Assembly: GCA_041397845.1 (NCBI GenBank)
Contig: JAWKVW010000013.1
Span: forward strand, 1 to 64,000
Direction of reading: 5' to 3'
Length of the DNA: 64,000 nucleotides
Source of the DNA: JAKPQE01 sp041397845
GTDB lineage: Bacteria; Pseudomonadota; Alphaproteobacteria; Rhizobiales; JAKPQE01
Position 1 is the first letter of the stretch. The number at the start of each line of letters is the position of its first letter. Shown here one piece after another: positions 1 through 10,322 of this stretch. A program made the position numbers and the translations under genes. A model generated the notes under the pieces. The model was not told where the DNA came from. It saw only the letters and a program-made list of their open reading frames with translations, and made no database searches.

Positions 1-2
1 GC

Positions 3-194
3 CGCCAGTCGAGCTACTGCCACGTCTGCGGCACGCGAACGATCGGCCGCGAGGGCTACGTCATTTCCGAATGGAACCTCGACGATCGCGGCGCATGCAC
101 CGGTTGCGGCACGCCGATGGCCGGCGTCTTTGACGGCCCGGCCGGAACCTGGGGAGCACGGCGCCAGCCGGTCGACCTCACGCGCTTCGCCTGA
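3..194 (+). CDS. AmmeMemoRadiSam-type radical SAM protein, C-terminal fragment
   Basis: Only the last 63 codons are present; the gene starts outside the window. The frame holds two CxxC pairs (CHVCG and CTGCG) about 27 residues apart, followed by a GTPMAGVFD stretch and a WGARRQPV tail. This matches the zinc-ribbon-like C terminus of the radical SAM member of the AmmeMemoRadiSam group, a family related to pyruvate-formate-lyase activating enzymes whose substrate is unknown. The radical SAM CxxxCxxC motif would lie upstream and is not visible. The stop is 54 bases before mazG on the same strand. Confidence 0.6.
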   Translation, partial: RQSSYCHVCGTRTIGREGYVISEWNLDDRGACTGCGTPMAGVFDGPAGTWGARRQPVDLTRFA

Positions 195-248
195 TAGACC
201 GGTCCGGCACCTTGTCCGGCAACCCACCCAACCCCACGGAGCCCGCTC

Positions 249-1082
249 ATGCAGCCCTCTCGCGACATTGAACGCCTCCTTGAGATCATGGTGGCGCTGC
301 GCACGCCCGGCACCGGCTGCCCCTGGGACCTCGAGCAGACCTTTTCCTCGATCGCGCCATACGTCATCGAGGAAGCCTATGAGGTGGCCGACGCGATTGC
401 CCGTGGCGACGCGATCGACCTTGAGGAAGAGCTCGGCGACCTCCTCTTCCAGGTCGTCTTCCATTCCCGCATGGCCGAGGAGCAGCGCGGCTTCGACTTC
501 GGCGATGTCGTCCATGGCATCACCAAAAAGATGATCCGCCGCCATCCGCATGTTTTCGGCGAGGATGCCGTCGGCACCAGCCACGACGTCAAGGCCGCCT
601 GGGAGCGCATCAAGGCCGAGGAAAAGGCCGAGAAGGCGGAGCGCAAGCGCACCCTCGGCCTCGACCGTGCCCATGGCGGCGGCGCAGTCGGTCTTCTCGA
701 CGATGTGCCAGCAAACCTCCCTGCCCTGCGTCAGGCGGTCAAGCTGCAGCAGCGCGCCGGCACCGTCGGCTTCGACTGGAACGACGTCCACGCCGTCCTC
801 GACAAGCTGCGCGAGGAAACCGACGAGATCGCCGTCGAGATCGAAACCGGCGCCGGCCATGACCGCCTCGAGGACGAGCTCGGCGACGTGCTGTTCGTCA
901 TCGCCAACCTTGCCCGCCACCTGCACATCGACCCCGAGCAGGCCCTGCAGCGCACCAATGGCAAGTTCCGCCGCCGCTTCCGCTATATCGAGGAAAACCT
1001 TGCCGCTGCTGGTGTCACGACGTCGGACGCAACGCTCGCCGAGATGGAAGCGCTCTGGCAGGAAGCCAAGGACAAGGTCTGA
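249..1082 (+). CDS. mazG: Nucleoside triphosphate pyrophosphohydrolase MazG
   Basis: The 277-residue product hydrolyses NTPs to NMP plus pyrophosphate and is a house-cleaning enzyme. Two MazG folds are visible. The first, about residues 15-90, has the PGTGCPWD entry, an EEAYE helix and the metal-binding EELGD. The second, about residues 175-245, has REETDEIA and EDELGD. The length fits the bacterial two-domain form. The start is the first ATG, with GGAG a few bases upstream. The reading frame is intact, in contrast to the sequence that begins about 1 kb downstream. Confidence 0.95.
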   Translation: MQPSRDIERLLEIMVALRTPGTGCPWDLEQTFSSIAPYVIEEAYEVADAIARGDAIDLEEELGDLLFQVVFHSRMAEEQRGFDFGDVVHGITKKMIRRHPHVFGEDAVGTSHDVKAAWERIKAEEKAEKAERKRTLGLDRAHGGGAVGLLDDVPANLPALRQAVKLQQRAGTVGFDWNDVHAVLDKLREETDEIAVEIETGAGHDRLEDELGDVLFVIANLARHLHIDPEQALQRTNGKFRRRFRYIEENLAAAGVTTSDATLAEMEALWQEAKDKV

Positions 1083-1103
1083 AATCGGGCTTGAGCGCGC
1101 CGG

Positions 1104-1691
1104 TCAGGTCTCCGCCGGCACCGGCAGCGCCGTGCCGTCGCCCATTTTCACCGGAACCCGGCAGAAGCCCTGCGGCGGCACGCCAAGGGCCGCATTGAAC
1201 TTGCTCGAGAGATTCTGGAAGGCAACGAGCCCGGTCAGTTCGACAACGCCGTCCTCGTCGAAATGCTCCCGCACCCGCGCCATCAGCTCCGGTTCGACCT
1301 GCCGGTCGGAATAGGTCATCGCCTCGGCATATTCGAGAGCAATCCGCTCGCGCGGACTGAACAGGTCGCTGTCCCGCCAGATATCGAGGTTTTCGACCTT
1401 CGCCCGGTCGGCACCGCGCTTCATCAACGTCATCGAGTTGATGTCGACGCAGAAGCTGCACCAGTTGATCTGCGAGACCCGGACCGTCACCAGCGAGCGC
1501 AGCACCGGCTCGATCGGCGACGACCGGCGGTCGATCATGCCGTAGAGCACGGCAACGCCGGCAAAGAGCCTCGGCGAGCGCGCCCAGTAAAGCCCGGACT
1601 GCAACACCTCGCCGTATTTCCGCTTCTGGTTCCAGAAGAAAAGCCGCAGGAACCAGGGGGTCTGTTTCGGGTCGGCGGGGGAAATCGCCAT
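1104..1691 (-). CDS. Carboxymuconolactone decarboxylase (AhpD-like) family protein
   Basis: The 195-residue protein is an all-helical AhpD-like fold member. The redox CxxC is seen as NWCSFCVDIN, Cys78 and Cys81. The His normally four residues after the second Cys is replaced by Asn, so classical AhpD peroxidase-adaptor activity is doubtful. A later YAEAMTYSDRQV helix and an ELTGLVAFQNLSSKFNAAL segment fit the family. I chose the ATG at 1691 because the longer reading begins with Arg/Ser-rich, non-family sequence. It converges with mazG, and the BMP terminator lies just upstream of its start. Confidence 0.8.
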   Translation of the reverse strand: MAISPADPKQTPWFLRLFFWNQKRKYGEVLQSGLYWARSPRLFAGVAVLYGMIDRRSSPIEPVLRSLVTVRVSQINWCSFCVDINSMTLMKRGADRAKVENLDIWRDSDLFSPRERIALEYAEAMTYSDRQVEPELMARVREHFDEDGVVELTGLVAFQNLSSKFNAALGVPPQGFCRVPVKMGDGTALPVPAET

Positions 1692-1760
1692 TGCCGTCTC
1701 CACTTTTGCCGCAAGGCTAGCACGGCGAGCCAGTTTGGAACAATCACAGGAAAGGGAGGC

Positions 1761-1801
1761 AAAAACAGAAAACGGCCGGCGGGGACGCACCCGGCCGGCC
1801 G
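1761..1801 (-). terminator. Rho-independent terminator after the BMP gene
   Basis: On the minus strand an 8-bp GC stem (CGGCCGGC paired with GCCGGCCG, forward 1773-1780 and 1794-1801) is followed by TTTTCTGTTTTT (forward 1761-1772). It sits 20 bases past the BMP stop codon, the right place to end the ABC-transporter transcript. Confidence 0.75.
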
Positions 1802-1820
1802 CTGAAGGAACCGCTGTCGC

Positions 1821-2861
1821 TTACTGCGGCAGCTTGTCGTCGACGCCCTTGACGTACCAGTTCATGCCGAGCAGCACGTCATCGCCAAGGTTCTGGCCGG
1901 CCGGAACGGCTTCCGTGCCGTCCTGCTTGAAGATCGGGCCGGCGAACGGATGCAGCTCGCCCGCCTTGATCTTGGCGGCGGTCTCCTCGGCCATCTTCAC
2001 GACGTCTTCCGGCAGATTGGTGTACGGCGCCATGTTGACCATGTTGAGCGAGAAGCCACCCCAGGTGTCCTCGCTCTTCCAGGTGCCGTCGAGCACCGCC
2101 TTCTGGCGCGGCCGACACAGTCGGTCCAGTTGTCGACGATCGCGGTCAACTGCGCCTTCGGCGATCATGTCGATGCCTGACCGAAGCCCATGATGCCGCG
2201 CTCCAGGTCACCCGCAGCGGCGCCGGCGAGTTTGGTGTGCTGGGATGGTCGCCTCGGCGCCCTGGTCGATGAGGGCCTTGGCCGCGTCGGCTTCCTTGCC
2301 CGGGTCATACCAGGAGTTCACCTGAATCACCCGACCACGTCCGGATTGACGATCACGCCGAGGCGAACGCGTTGATGCCGCGCACCAATTTCCGGGATCG
2401 GGAACGAGCCGATATAGCCGACGGTGCCGAACTTCAACATCTTCGCCGCGATCTGGCCGAGACGTAACGGCCTCGTAGAAACGGGCCGAGTAGACCGAGA
2501 CGTTGTCGGCCCGCTTGTAGCCGGTCGCGTGCTCGAACTTCACGTCCGGGAACTTCGCCGCGACCTTTCAGCGTCGGGTTCATGGCTGAACGACGTCGTG
2601 AAGATCAGCTTGTTGCCGTCATGGACGAGGCGCTCGATGGTGCGCTCGGCGTCCGGGCCTTCCGAAACGTTTCCGACGAAGGTCGTCTCGACCTCGATCG
2701 CCGAGCGCCTGCTCGACGGCGACGTCTCGATTGCGCTGGTAGCTCCAGCCGTGGTCGCCGACCGGGCCGACGTAAACGAAGCCGATCTTCAGCTTGTCGG
2801 CATTGGCCGGGGCAATCGCCAGCGCCAGCACGGCAGCGGCGGCGGCAAGTATCTTCTTCAT
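1821..2861 (-). pseudogene. BMP family ABC transporter substrate-binding protein (frameshifted)
   Basis: This is the periplasmic binding protein of a nucleoside/purine-type ABC importer. The N terminus is clear: a signal peptide MKKILAAAAAVLALAIAPANA, then DKLKIGFVYVGPVGDHGWSY, typical of the BMP (Med/PnrA) family. The C terminus is clear as well: a WGGFSLNMVNMAPYTNLP segment and LLGMNWYVKGVDDKLPQ before the TAA at 1821. Between about 2110 and 2790 the frame changes several times. The total span, about 347 codons, is the usual family length, so nothing large is missing. It is the last gene of the transporter set and is followed by a terminator. The breaks are probably sequence errors, because all genes here share them. 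Confidence 0.8.
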
Positions 2862-2953
2862 GCCTTTACTCCCTGTCTTTCTCTCGGGTTCCGGTAATCC
2901 GACGATGCAACCGGCACCGGCGAACCTGTCACCGGCGCCAGGCGTGAAAACGG

Positions 2954-3858
2954 TCAGCGATCCGGCACGAACGGCTGTCCGAGCGTTGCCGGAGTGTTCA
3001 GCCGGATGCGGGTGCGGTCGCGGGAAATGACGACGAGGACGATGATGGTCGCAAGGTACGGCAGCATCGTCAGGAACTGCGACGGCAAGGCCGATGCCGG
3101 CCGCCTGTGCATGGAATTGCAGGATCATCACCGCGCCGAAGAGATAGGCGCCGACGACCAGCCGGCCCGGCAGCCATGAGGCGAAAACGACCAGCGCCAG
3201 CGCGACGCAGCCGCGCCCCGCCGTCATGCCCTCGATCCACTGCGGCGTGTAGACGAGCGAGAGATAGCCGCTGCTAAGCCGGCGCAGGCGCCGCCGAAGA
3301 GGATCGCAAGGTCGTACTGCTGTAGACCGAAAAGCTGAGCACAACAGCTGATTAGTCGCCGACTGCCCGAGTACGAGCCCGGCCCGCGTCCGGAACAGGA
3401 AGTAGAAACGCCGGCAACGAGCGCGAACGACAGATAGACGAGGATGTCCTGCGAAAAGAGAATCGGCCCGACAAACGGAACGTCGAGAGGAACTGCGATC
3501 CGAGCCTGAGCTATCTGGCGTGCTGCATCGAACGCTCGCCGATCACGCCCGGAAAGGCCGGTTTCGAGCGCGTCAGGGCAAGGCCAGTGGCATACTGGTT
3601 GGCAACGAGCACGAGAATGAGGAAGGCAAAGAGCGCTGCGAGCGCCACGCCGCCAAGCGCCGCCGCAACGACGCCGACCCCGGCAGAGCCGGTGGCATTT
3701 GCCGCCGCAAAGCCGGTGACCGCGCCGACGATCATCATTCCCTCGACGCCGAGATTGAGCACGCCGGAACGCTCGACGACGAGCTCGCCACGGCGGCAAG
3801 GATGAGCGGGGTTGCCGCCGTGATCACGGTGAGGATGATCGCCTTCAAGCACTTCCAT
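2954..3858 (-). pseudogene. ABC transporter permease, BMP-type importer, second subunit (frameshifted)
   Basis: This is the inner-membrane permease of the BMP-linked importer (the family often named NupQ/YufQ-like). Readable pieces in order are AIILTVITAATPLILAAV, SGVLNLGVEGMMIVGAVTGF (the conserved ERSGVLNLGVEG loop), SLVYTPQWIEGMTAGRG, a run of hydrophobic helices, and an FLTMLPYLATIIVLVVISRD segment before RLNTPATLGQPFVPDR and the TGA at 2954. The total of about 301 codons is normal. The ATG at 3858 is followed within five codons by a frame change. The preceding permease gene ends at 3845, so the two overlap slightly, as expected for one transcript. Confidence 0.75.
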
Positions 3859-4930
3859 GCGAGGCCTCCATGGCTGGCGTGCCCCGCACGAGGCGGAGCC
3901 GGTAGAGAATGAAGGTGTCGCAGGCGAGCACGTAGATGAGCAGCATCCCCTGGAAGACCTTGGTGATCTTGTCCGAGATGCCGAGCGAGACCTGCGCCCG
4001 CCGCCGAGATAGGAAAGCGCCAGCAGCGGCCGGCAACGAGAATGCCGGATCGATTGAGCCGGCCGAGGAAGGCGACGATGATCGGGCAAAGCTGGGTCGG
4101 CGAGATCAAGTCGGCCGAAGCTGGCCGATCGGCCCGGCAACCTCGGCAATGCGTGCTTTCCGGCAAGGCCGCCGGAGAGCAGAACGCAAAGACCGTCAGC
4201 CGTGCCCGCGAGAACGGCAAAGGAGCCGGCACGCGGCGCCTGCCCGAGCACCCGGATTTCAAACCTTGAGAGTCGCCCTGAGCATGATCGCCGCAATGAT
4301 GACGGCGGCAAGTGCGAACAGCGCCCTGATATGGAGACGGCTGCCGGCAGCAACGAGCAGCGGCATCGTCGCTGCCGCCGAGAAAACCTCCGCATCCTGG
4401 GAAATTATAGCCGGCCGGATCACGCCACGGCCCGCGTTCAGCCATGTCGAGGAAAGCTGTGCGATATAGATTTGCCACCAGGCTCGCCGGATCTCGTTGG
4501 TGTTGAACCGCGTCTTTGAGTGAGCGCCGGAATTGCCGCCCACGCCATGCCCCCGGCGATGCCGGCAAGGAGCATCAGCGGCAGCAGGAACCCGCTGTCC
4601 CAGCTATTCAGCGCCAGCGCGACGCCCGAGCTGGTGATCGCGCCCATCGTGAACTGGCCTTCGGCGCCGATGTTCCACGTGTTCGACAGGTAGCAGACCG
4701 CGAGCCCGACGGATCACGACGAGCGGCGCGTTCTGATCAACCTCGCAGCGACCATGACGTCGTCAGCGGCCTGATGAAATAGACGCCGAGCGCCTGGATC
4801 GGGTCATGTCCGAGCGCGGCAAGAGAATGGCGCCCGAGAGACGAGCGCCGCGCTGATCGCCAGCAAGGCGACAGCATCGCCATGCGGCGCGACTGCTCCG
4901 GGCGTCGTCGAGCTGGTGCCGCATCGACAT
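3845..4930 (-). pseudogene. ABC transporter permease, BMP-type importer, first subunit (frameshifted)
   Basis: Recognisable segments include LAALGHDPIQALGVYF near the N terminus, MGAITSSGVALALNSWDSGF followed by LLPLMLLAGIAGGMAWAAIP, then TRFNTNEI (the conserved cytoplasmic coupling loop), and at the end QVSLGISDKITKVFQGMLL and YVLACDTFILYRLRLVRG. These mark the NupP/YufP-type permease. The ATG at 4930 overlaps the end of the ATPase gene. The span of about 362 codons is the usual length. At least five frame changes occur. Confidence 0.75.
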
Positions 4931-6445
4931 GTTTCCTCGCCGGCCGAAATGCCGCCCATCAGCATGCCGATCTTGTCGCGGCTCGCCGCTTCCGTCGCGA
5001 TCGCGCCGGCGACAGGCGCCCGCGCGACATCACCGCGATGCGGTCGGCGATCTCGAAGATCTCGTCGAGATCCTGCGATATGATCGCGCGCACTGCGGAT
5101 CTGGCCCGCGACAGGTCGATGAGCGCCTGCCGGATGTCGGCCGATGCGCCGGCATCGACGCCCCAGGTCGGCTGGCTGACGACGAGCACCGAGGGCTGGC
5201 GGTCGATTTCGCGCCCGACCACGAATTTCTGCAGATTGCCGCCGGAAAGCCGCGCCTCCGTCCTCGCGCGACTTGCGCACGTCGAACGACTGGGTGACGC
5301 GATCGCGATCGTCCGCGCCCCGCCCTTGAGGAAGCCCCGGCGCACCATGACCCTCGCCGTGGCGCGCCCAGCACGACATTTTCCGGAAGCTTGAGACCGG
5401 GCACGGCGGCAGGGCCGAGCCGCTCCTCTCTGGCACGAACGCCGCGCCGTGCCGGCGTCGCGCCGCGACCGACAGCCGCCCCGCCTCGTGCCCGTCGATG
5501 AGCAGCGCCCTTGTCCGAGCGCTGCCGCTCGCCGGAGAGCGTACCGAACAATTCGCCTGGCTGCCGCCGGCAACTCCGGCGATCGCCACCACCTGCCGCC
5601 GCACCTCAAGGTCGATATCCTGCAGCGCCACCGGAAAACGGCCCGGCTGCCGGCAGCGACAGATGAAGCTGCAATCGCGCCGGCATGTCGAGCAGCGCCC
5701 GCGGCCGCGAGCGCACCGCATGAACCTCGGCGCCTACCATCATCCGGGCAAGGCTCGCCGCCGTCTCGTTCGCCGGATCGCAGCTCCCGACCACCTTGCC
5801 ATGCCGCAGGATCGTCGCGGCGCGGCAGAGCCGCTTCACCTCCTCGAGGCGATGGCTGATGAGGATCGCAACCCTCCCCGGTCACCGGTCGAGCAGGCGG
5901 AAACAGGTCCTCGGCCTCGTGCGGCGTCAGCACCGAGGTCGGCTCGTCCATGATGATGGAGGTCAGGCTCTGCAGGAGGCAGCACGATCTCGACCCGCTG
6001 CCGCTCGCCGACCGAGAGATCGGCAAACGACGGTCCGCCGGATCGAGTGGCAGGCCGTAGTCCCGCGAGACTTCGGCGATCCGTGCCGCAAGCGCGCCGG
6101 CCGCAGCCGTCCGGGCAGCGCCAGCGCGATGTTCTCCGCCACCGTCAGCGCATCGAACAGCGAAAGTGCTGGAAACCATGCCGATGCCGAGCCGCCGGGC
6201 CGCCGCCGGGCTGGCGATCGAGACGCGCCGTCGCCCTTCCAGCGGATCTCGCCCGCCGTCACGTAGCCCCCGTAGAGCATCTTGACGAAGGTCGACTTGC
6301 CCGCGCCGTTCTCGCCGAGCAGCGCATGGATCTCGCCACGGTTGATGGCGAAATCGATAATCGTTGGCGACGAAACGCTGAACGTCTTGGTCAGGCCGGA
6401 AGTCGAAAGAAGGGGCGGTGTTCGGTCGGCAGTCTGCTCCGCCAT
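4925..6445 (-). pseudogene. ABC transporter ATP-binding protein, two ABC domains (frameshifted)
   Basis: This is the ATPase of the importer, with two ABC cassettes in tandem like RbsA/NupO. The N terminus is in good frame: SGLTKTFSVSSPTIIDFAIN, then the Walker A GENGAGKST. The second cassette keeps the signature LSGGNLQKFVVGREI, followed by VLVVSQPTWGVDAGA in the degenerate form typical of second domains of this family, and ISQDLDEIFEIADRIAVMSRG. The span of about 507 codons fits a double cassette. The exact stop is lost in a frame change near the downstream permease start. Confidence 0.8.
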
Positions 6446-6639
6446 CCCCGGTGTCGGTCTGCCTCGGGTCTCGGTTCACCGTCCGGTCTTCCTGCCCACA
6501 TGCCACGTCGCTCCGGCGCGGCTGCTCGCGACGGCGCCGGCCAGACGATAGCCAACTGCGTCCTGTGGACAACGTCACATTTTGATCATTCACAGATGAA
6601 TGGTCGCGCACTGCGGCCGCGACACCTCGGTAGTCGCAA

Positions 6640-7615
6640 CAGGCCAGCCATGGCCCGAAGCAGCTCGACGATGCGACGCTGGCGCCCGTCGTCTGTGTCC
6701 TCGAGGTCGGTAAAGCCATCGCCGCGTCGGCAAGCGCGTATTCCTGGTTGATCTCGATTCACCGCCCCGCTCGAGACAACATCGAAGAGATCATTGGCCG
6801 TCTCGACGAGATCCTCGCGTTTGGCAACGTAGGTAAAGAGCGTCGGCCGCGTCGCAAAGAGCGAGCCCTTCTGGGCGAGGATCTCGATGTCGAATGGCGG
6901 GATCATCCGGACGACTGGCCGAACAGCGCCCACATGCCGAGCGGCCGGAGCGCATTCGAGGGAGCCCGGAAGGTGTCCTGCCGGTCTGTCAGACGACGTC
7001 GACGCCCTTGCCGCCGGTCAGCTCGCGAACCCGCTCGACGTTCTCGGTCCGGTAGTTGATCGTGTGGCGGCAGCCATGCGCCCGCGCCAGTTCTGCCTTT
7101 TCTTCCGAGCCGACCGTGCCGATGACCGTCGCGCCGAGATGCGCCGCCCACTGGCAGGCGATAAGCCCGACGCCGCCGGCCGCCGCGTGAAAGAGGATGG
7201 TGCGCCCTTCTCGACTCCGGAAGGTCCGGCGAGCAGGTAGCGCGCCGTCATGCCCCCAGCATCATCGCCGCCGCCGTCCTGTCGTCGACCCCGTCCGGCA
7301 CTTGACCGTCGGGTCTGCCGCACCAGCCGCTCCTGCGAATAGGGAGCCGACTCGACATAGGCGACCGTCGCAGTGGTCGATGATCGACCCTGCCCTGACC
7401 GCACCGACGGTACCTGCTCCCTGTGCCCGGCGAACCCGGCGGGTCCGTTCGGCGCCGGATAAAGGCCGGTGCGGAAATAGACGTCGATGAAATTGAGGCC
7501 GACGGCCGAATGCCGGACCTTTGGCTTCGCCCGGCCCTGGTTCGCCGATCTCGACCTCTTCCCAACTGAGGACCTCGGGCCCTCCTGTTTCGCGAACAAC
7601 AATGGCGCGGTTCAT
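6640..7615 (-). pseudogene. NADPH:quinone oxidoreductase, zinc-independent ADH family (frameshifted)
   Basis: The N terminus MNRAIVVRETGGPEVLSWEE and HSAVGLNFIDVYFRTGLYP are characteristic of QorA-type quinone reductases. The C terminus shows PPFDIEILAQKGSLFATRPT and LFTYVAKREDLVETANDLFD. These one-electron or carbonyl-reducing enzymes use NADPH bound by a Rossmann domain, which here covers the broken middle part. The start ATG is at 7615. The stop is not resolvable, and 6640 is an estimate from the family length of about 325 residues. It lies between the molybdenum-cofactor genes and the ABC transporter on the same strand. Confidence 0.75.
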
Positions 7616-7717
7616 CTGCGGATCCTCCTTCTGCCGCCGGGCGGTGAAACCATGGCGCGCGCGGGCGCCTCAATGCGAGGTTAGAGCAGGCGCATGCCGC
7701 CTGTCACGGAAACCTCG

Positions 7718-9342
7718 TCACCCGCCTCGGATTTCCGAATGATCTGCTGGGCTTGGTGTTATCCGCCCGCCGATGCGGGCAAGCGCCCGGGCGTATCGAC
7801 ATCGAGCGCAACGCTCGTCGACCTCGACCTCGACCACCCCCTCGCGGTTCTCGCCGATGAGGTGCCGCGCCCCGGTGTCGCCCCGGATAGCGGCAAGGTC
7901 GGCAGCTGAAGCGCCGGTCCCAGAGCACCGGATTGCCACGCTTCGTGCGATAGGTTGGAACGACGATGGTCCGCCCCGCGTCCGGATCGAAGGCGGCGAT
8001 GAGCCCGTTTACGGTCTCTGGCCGTCACTTTCGGCATGTCGCCGAGCAGCACGATGGCCCCGTCTGGCACGGCGCCGATGCCGGCTCGCAGCGACGTCGA
8101 CAACCCTTCGCATGAGCATCGCCGGTGACGAAGCGCACGTCGAGCCCGGCAAGCGCCTCTCCCGCGCCTCGGCCTCCGGTCGCCGGTACGACGATCACGA
8201 AGCGGCCCGGCTCGCCAGCGCCGCCTCGACGGACGACCGGCTTGCCGTCGAGATCGGCAACAAGCTTGTTCGGCCCACCGAACCGCCGCGACGATCCGGC
8301 GGCGAGAACGACGGCGGCGACGCGCCGCTCCGGCACGGTCGGCGACGACTCTTGCTCGCGCGGCTGCGGCCGCGTCGCGGATCTCGGTCAAAAGCCCGCC
8401 GACTCCCATGCCGGTGATGTCCTCGGCGGTGACGGTGATGTCGGCGAGCACCCGGTCGAGCACCCAGTCGAAGCCGTTCTGCGGCGAAGGCGCGCGCACC
8501 CCGGCGCGCCAATGATCGCGACCGGCCCGATCCTGCCGGGATGAGCAGCAGATTGCCGGACCGACCGGCATGGCCGGTCGCTCGACCCGGCCGCCGGCAG
8601 CTCGATCGCGCTCGGTACGATGTCGGTCCGGTCGGCGACCGCCGAGGCGCCGAAAACGACGATTAGCTCGTGCTTTTCGTCGACCAGCACCTGCAGCGCC
8701 TCCGACACGGCCTGGCATCATGGGCGACGCGGATCTCGCGCCCGACCCGGTTGCCCGAGAGCGCCAGCCGCTCGTCGAGCACTCGATGGTCTTGTCGAGC
8801 ACCTGATCGCGCGTCCCTCGGCACGCGGGTCTGATGAGGCCGACGTCGAGCGGCCGGGAACGGCACGACCTCGGATCAGCGTCGGCGTCCCGTCGAGCGC
8901 TGATCAAGCGCTTTTCCGGCAACCGTGATATGGCAGGATCTTGACGGTCGCCACCATCTGCCCGGCCGCGACGGCGCATATTCCGGCACGGTCGCAAGCG
9001 TGATCGCCGGGTCGACGCGATTGAGCTTGTCGACACCGAATCGATCGACCCGCACGACGCCGGCCGCCCGGGCAAGAGATTGGAACGCCTGGTAGCGGCG
9101 GCGCCGGCTCGACACCCGCGCCGGCGACTGTCGTCGCGATCCGGATCGCCGCATCGTCCTCGGCAACATCGCCGGGCTCGAGCGTCACCGCGACGATCGA
9201 CTGAATGCCGGCCGCCTTCAGGCGCGCAATTTCGTGTCCAGGCCGATGCAACGCCCTTTCAGCACGCCCCTTGCCAAGGCCGATCGAGTGCGCGGTGATG
9301 GCACCCTCCGCCTCGTCGACGAGCAGCGGGCCTGAACCTCAA
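7718..9342 (-). pseudogene. Molybdopterin-binding / MocA-like NTP transferase fusion protein (frameshifted)
   Basis: Two domains are recognisable. The first (about 9342-8350) has the MoeA/CinA-like molybdopterin-binding fold: LKAAGIQSIVAVTLEPGDVA, RVDRFGVDKLNRVDPAITLA, ELIVVFGASAVADRTDIVP and GFDWVLDRVLADITVTAEDI. The second (from about 8336) begins AAVVLAAGSSRRFGGPNKLV, the NTP-binding loop of MocA/MobA nucleotidyltransferases, and continues to a VLLGDMPKV segment. The fusion would prepare the cytidylated molybdenum cofactor used by hydroxylases such as xanthine or CO dehydrogenase. The probable TTG start at 9342 overlaps the previous stop as TTGA; one extra A just after it breaks the frame. 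Confidence 0.75.
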
Positions 9343-10011
9343 CGCTCGACCTCCCTTCCGCAGCGCCCCGATGACCTGCGCCAGCACCGATGGCGATCTG
9401 GCCGGTGACCGGCCGCCGATATCAAGACCGGATCGGCGCGCGGATGCGCCCGATTTCCTCCGCCGGACCCGCCGCCGTCAGCCGATCGACGCGTTTCGCG
9501 TGCGTCTGGCGGCCGCCGAGCGCCCCGACATGGAAGCGCACCCTGTCTTCAGCGCGAGATGATCGGAAAACGTCGATTCTCGGATCATGCGTCACTGGCC
9601 GCGAGCGCCGTAGGCATCGAACGGCCGCGCCTTCGGGCGTCGCTTCCGCCGTCGGCAATGAGCGTCGCAGCCGGGAAACCGCTCCGGCGTCGCAAATGCC
9701 GTGCGCGGATCGATGACCGTGACGTCGAAGCCGGCGATCGTCGCCATCGGCACCAGCGCCTGCGTGATGTGGACGGCACCGATGACGACGAGATGGCGCG
9801 GCACCGAGATGCGAGGAACGCCTGCCTGCCGCCGTTCCACGATGCCGCTCTGGCCGCTGCGAAACCGCGCCATGATCTCCGCCCGAGCGGATCGGCGCTG
9901 GCATCGGCGGCACGCACGAAGCGCACTGCCGCCACGAAGCGGCGTGACGAGTGCCGCCGCGCGCCGGGCCCGTCGTTCCGCGTTGAGCGCTGCGAGAATA
10001 TCGAGACGCAT
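9339..10011 (-). pseudogene. XdhC family protein with Rossmann domain (CoxF-like, frameshifted)
   Basis: XdhC-type proteins bind molybdenum cofactor and deliver it to molybdenum hydroxylases. The start reads MRLDILAALNAERRARRAAA, then LVTPL and EIMARFRSGQSGIVE. A Rossmann-like segment PRHLVVIGAVHITQALVPMA followed by GFDVTVIDPRTAFATPERF is visible, and the end carries RVRFHVGALGGRQTHAKRVD followed by PAEEIGRIRAPI. The span of about 224 codons is slightly shorter than typical but consistent. The stop TGA overlaps the next start (TTGA), and the gene begins four bases after its upstream neighbour. Confidence 0.75.
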
Positions 10012-10014
10012 CGC

Positions 10015-10322
10015 CTACTCCACCGGTTCGACGTGAATGCGGATGCGGCCGCCGCAGAGAGCCCGACCCGCCAGCAGTCTCGTCGGCAACGCCGAATCGG
10101 GAGGCCAGCCGCCGATTGCCTGATCGCCTCGGTGACCACCGCTCCCTCGACGCAGCCGCCGGAAACCGAGCCCTCGAAATTGCCGTCCTCGTCGACGACA
10201 AGATGACCGCCGACTGAAATATCGCGGCGCCGAGCCCCAGGTCTCGATCACCGTCGCAAGGGCAACCTTGCGCCCTCCCGCCGCCAGCTCTCGGCAACCT
10301 CCAGAACGTCGTGCACCGTCAT
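10015..10322 (-). pseudogene. Small XdhC/CoxI-domain protein (frameshifted)
   Basis: A protein of about 102 codons that carries only the N-terminal XdhC_CoxI domain: MTVHDVLEVAESW, then RKVALATVIETWGSAPR, and ending CGGRIRIHVEPVE before TAG at 10015. In many alphaproteobacteria this domain and the Rossmann-containing XdhC part are separate neighbouring genes, as here. The ATG at 10322 overlaps the VWA gene stop as ATGA. At least two frame changes separate the readable parts. Confidence 0.75.

Noticed and set aside
6586..6933. A reading of this segment as a TetR-type regulator
   Set aside because: Its conserved part (DIEILAQKGSLFATRPTLFT) is the C-terminal half of the quinone oxidoreductase in one of several shifted frames.
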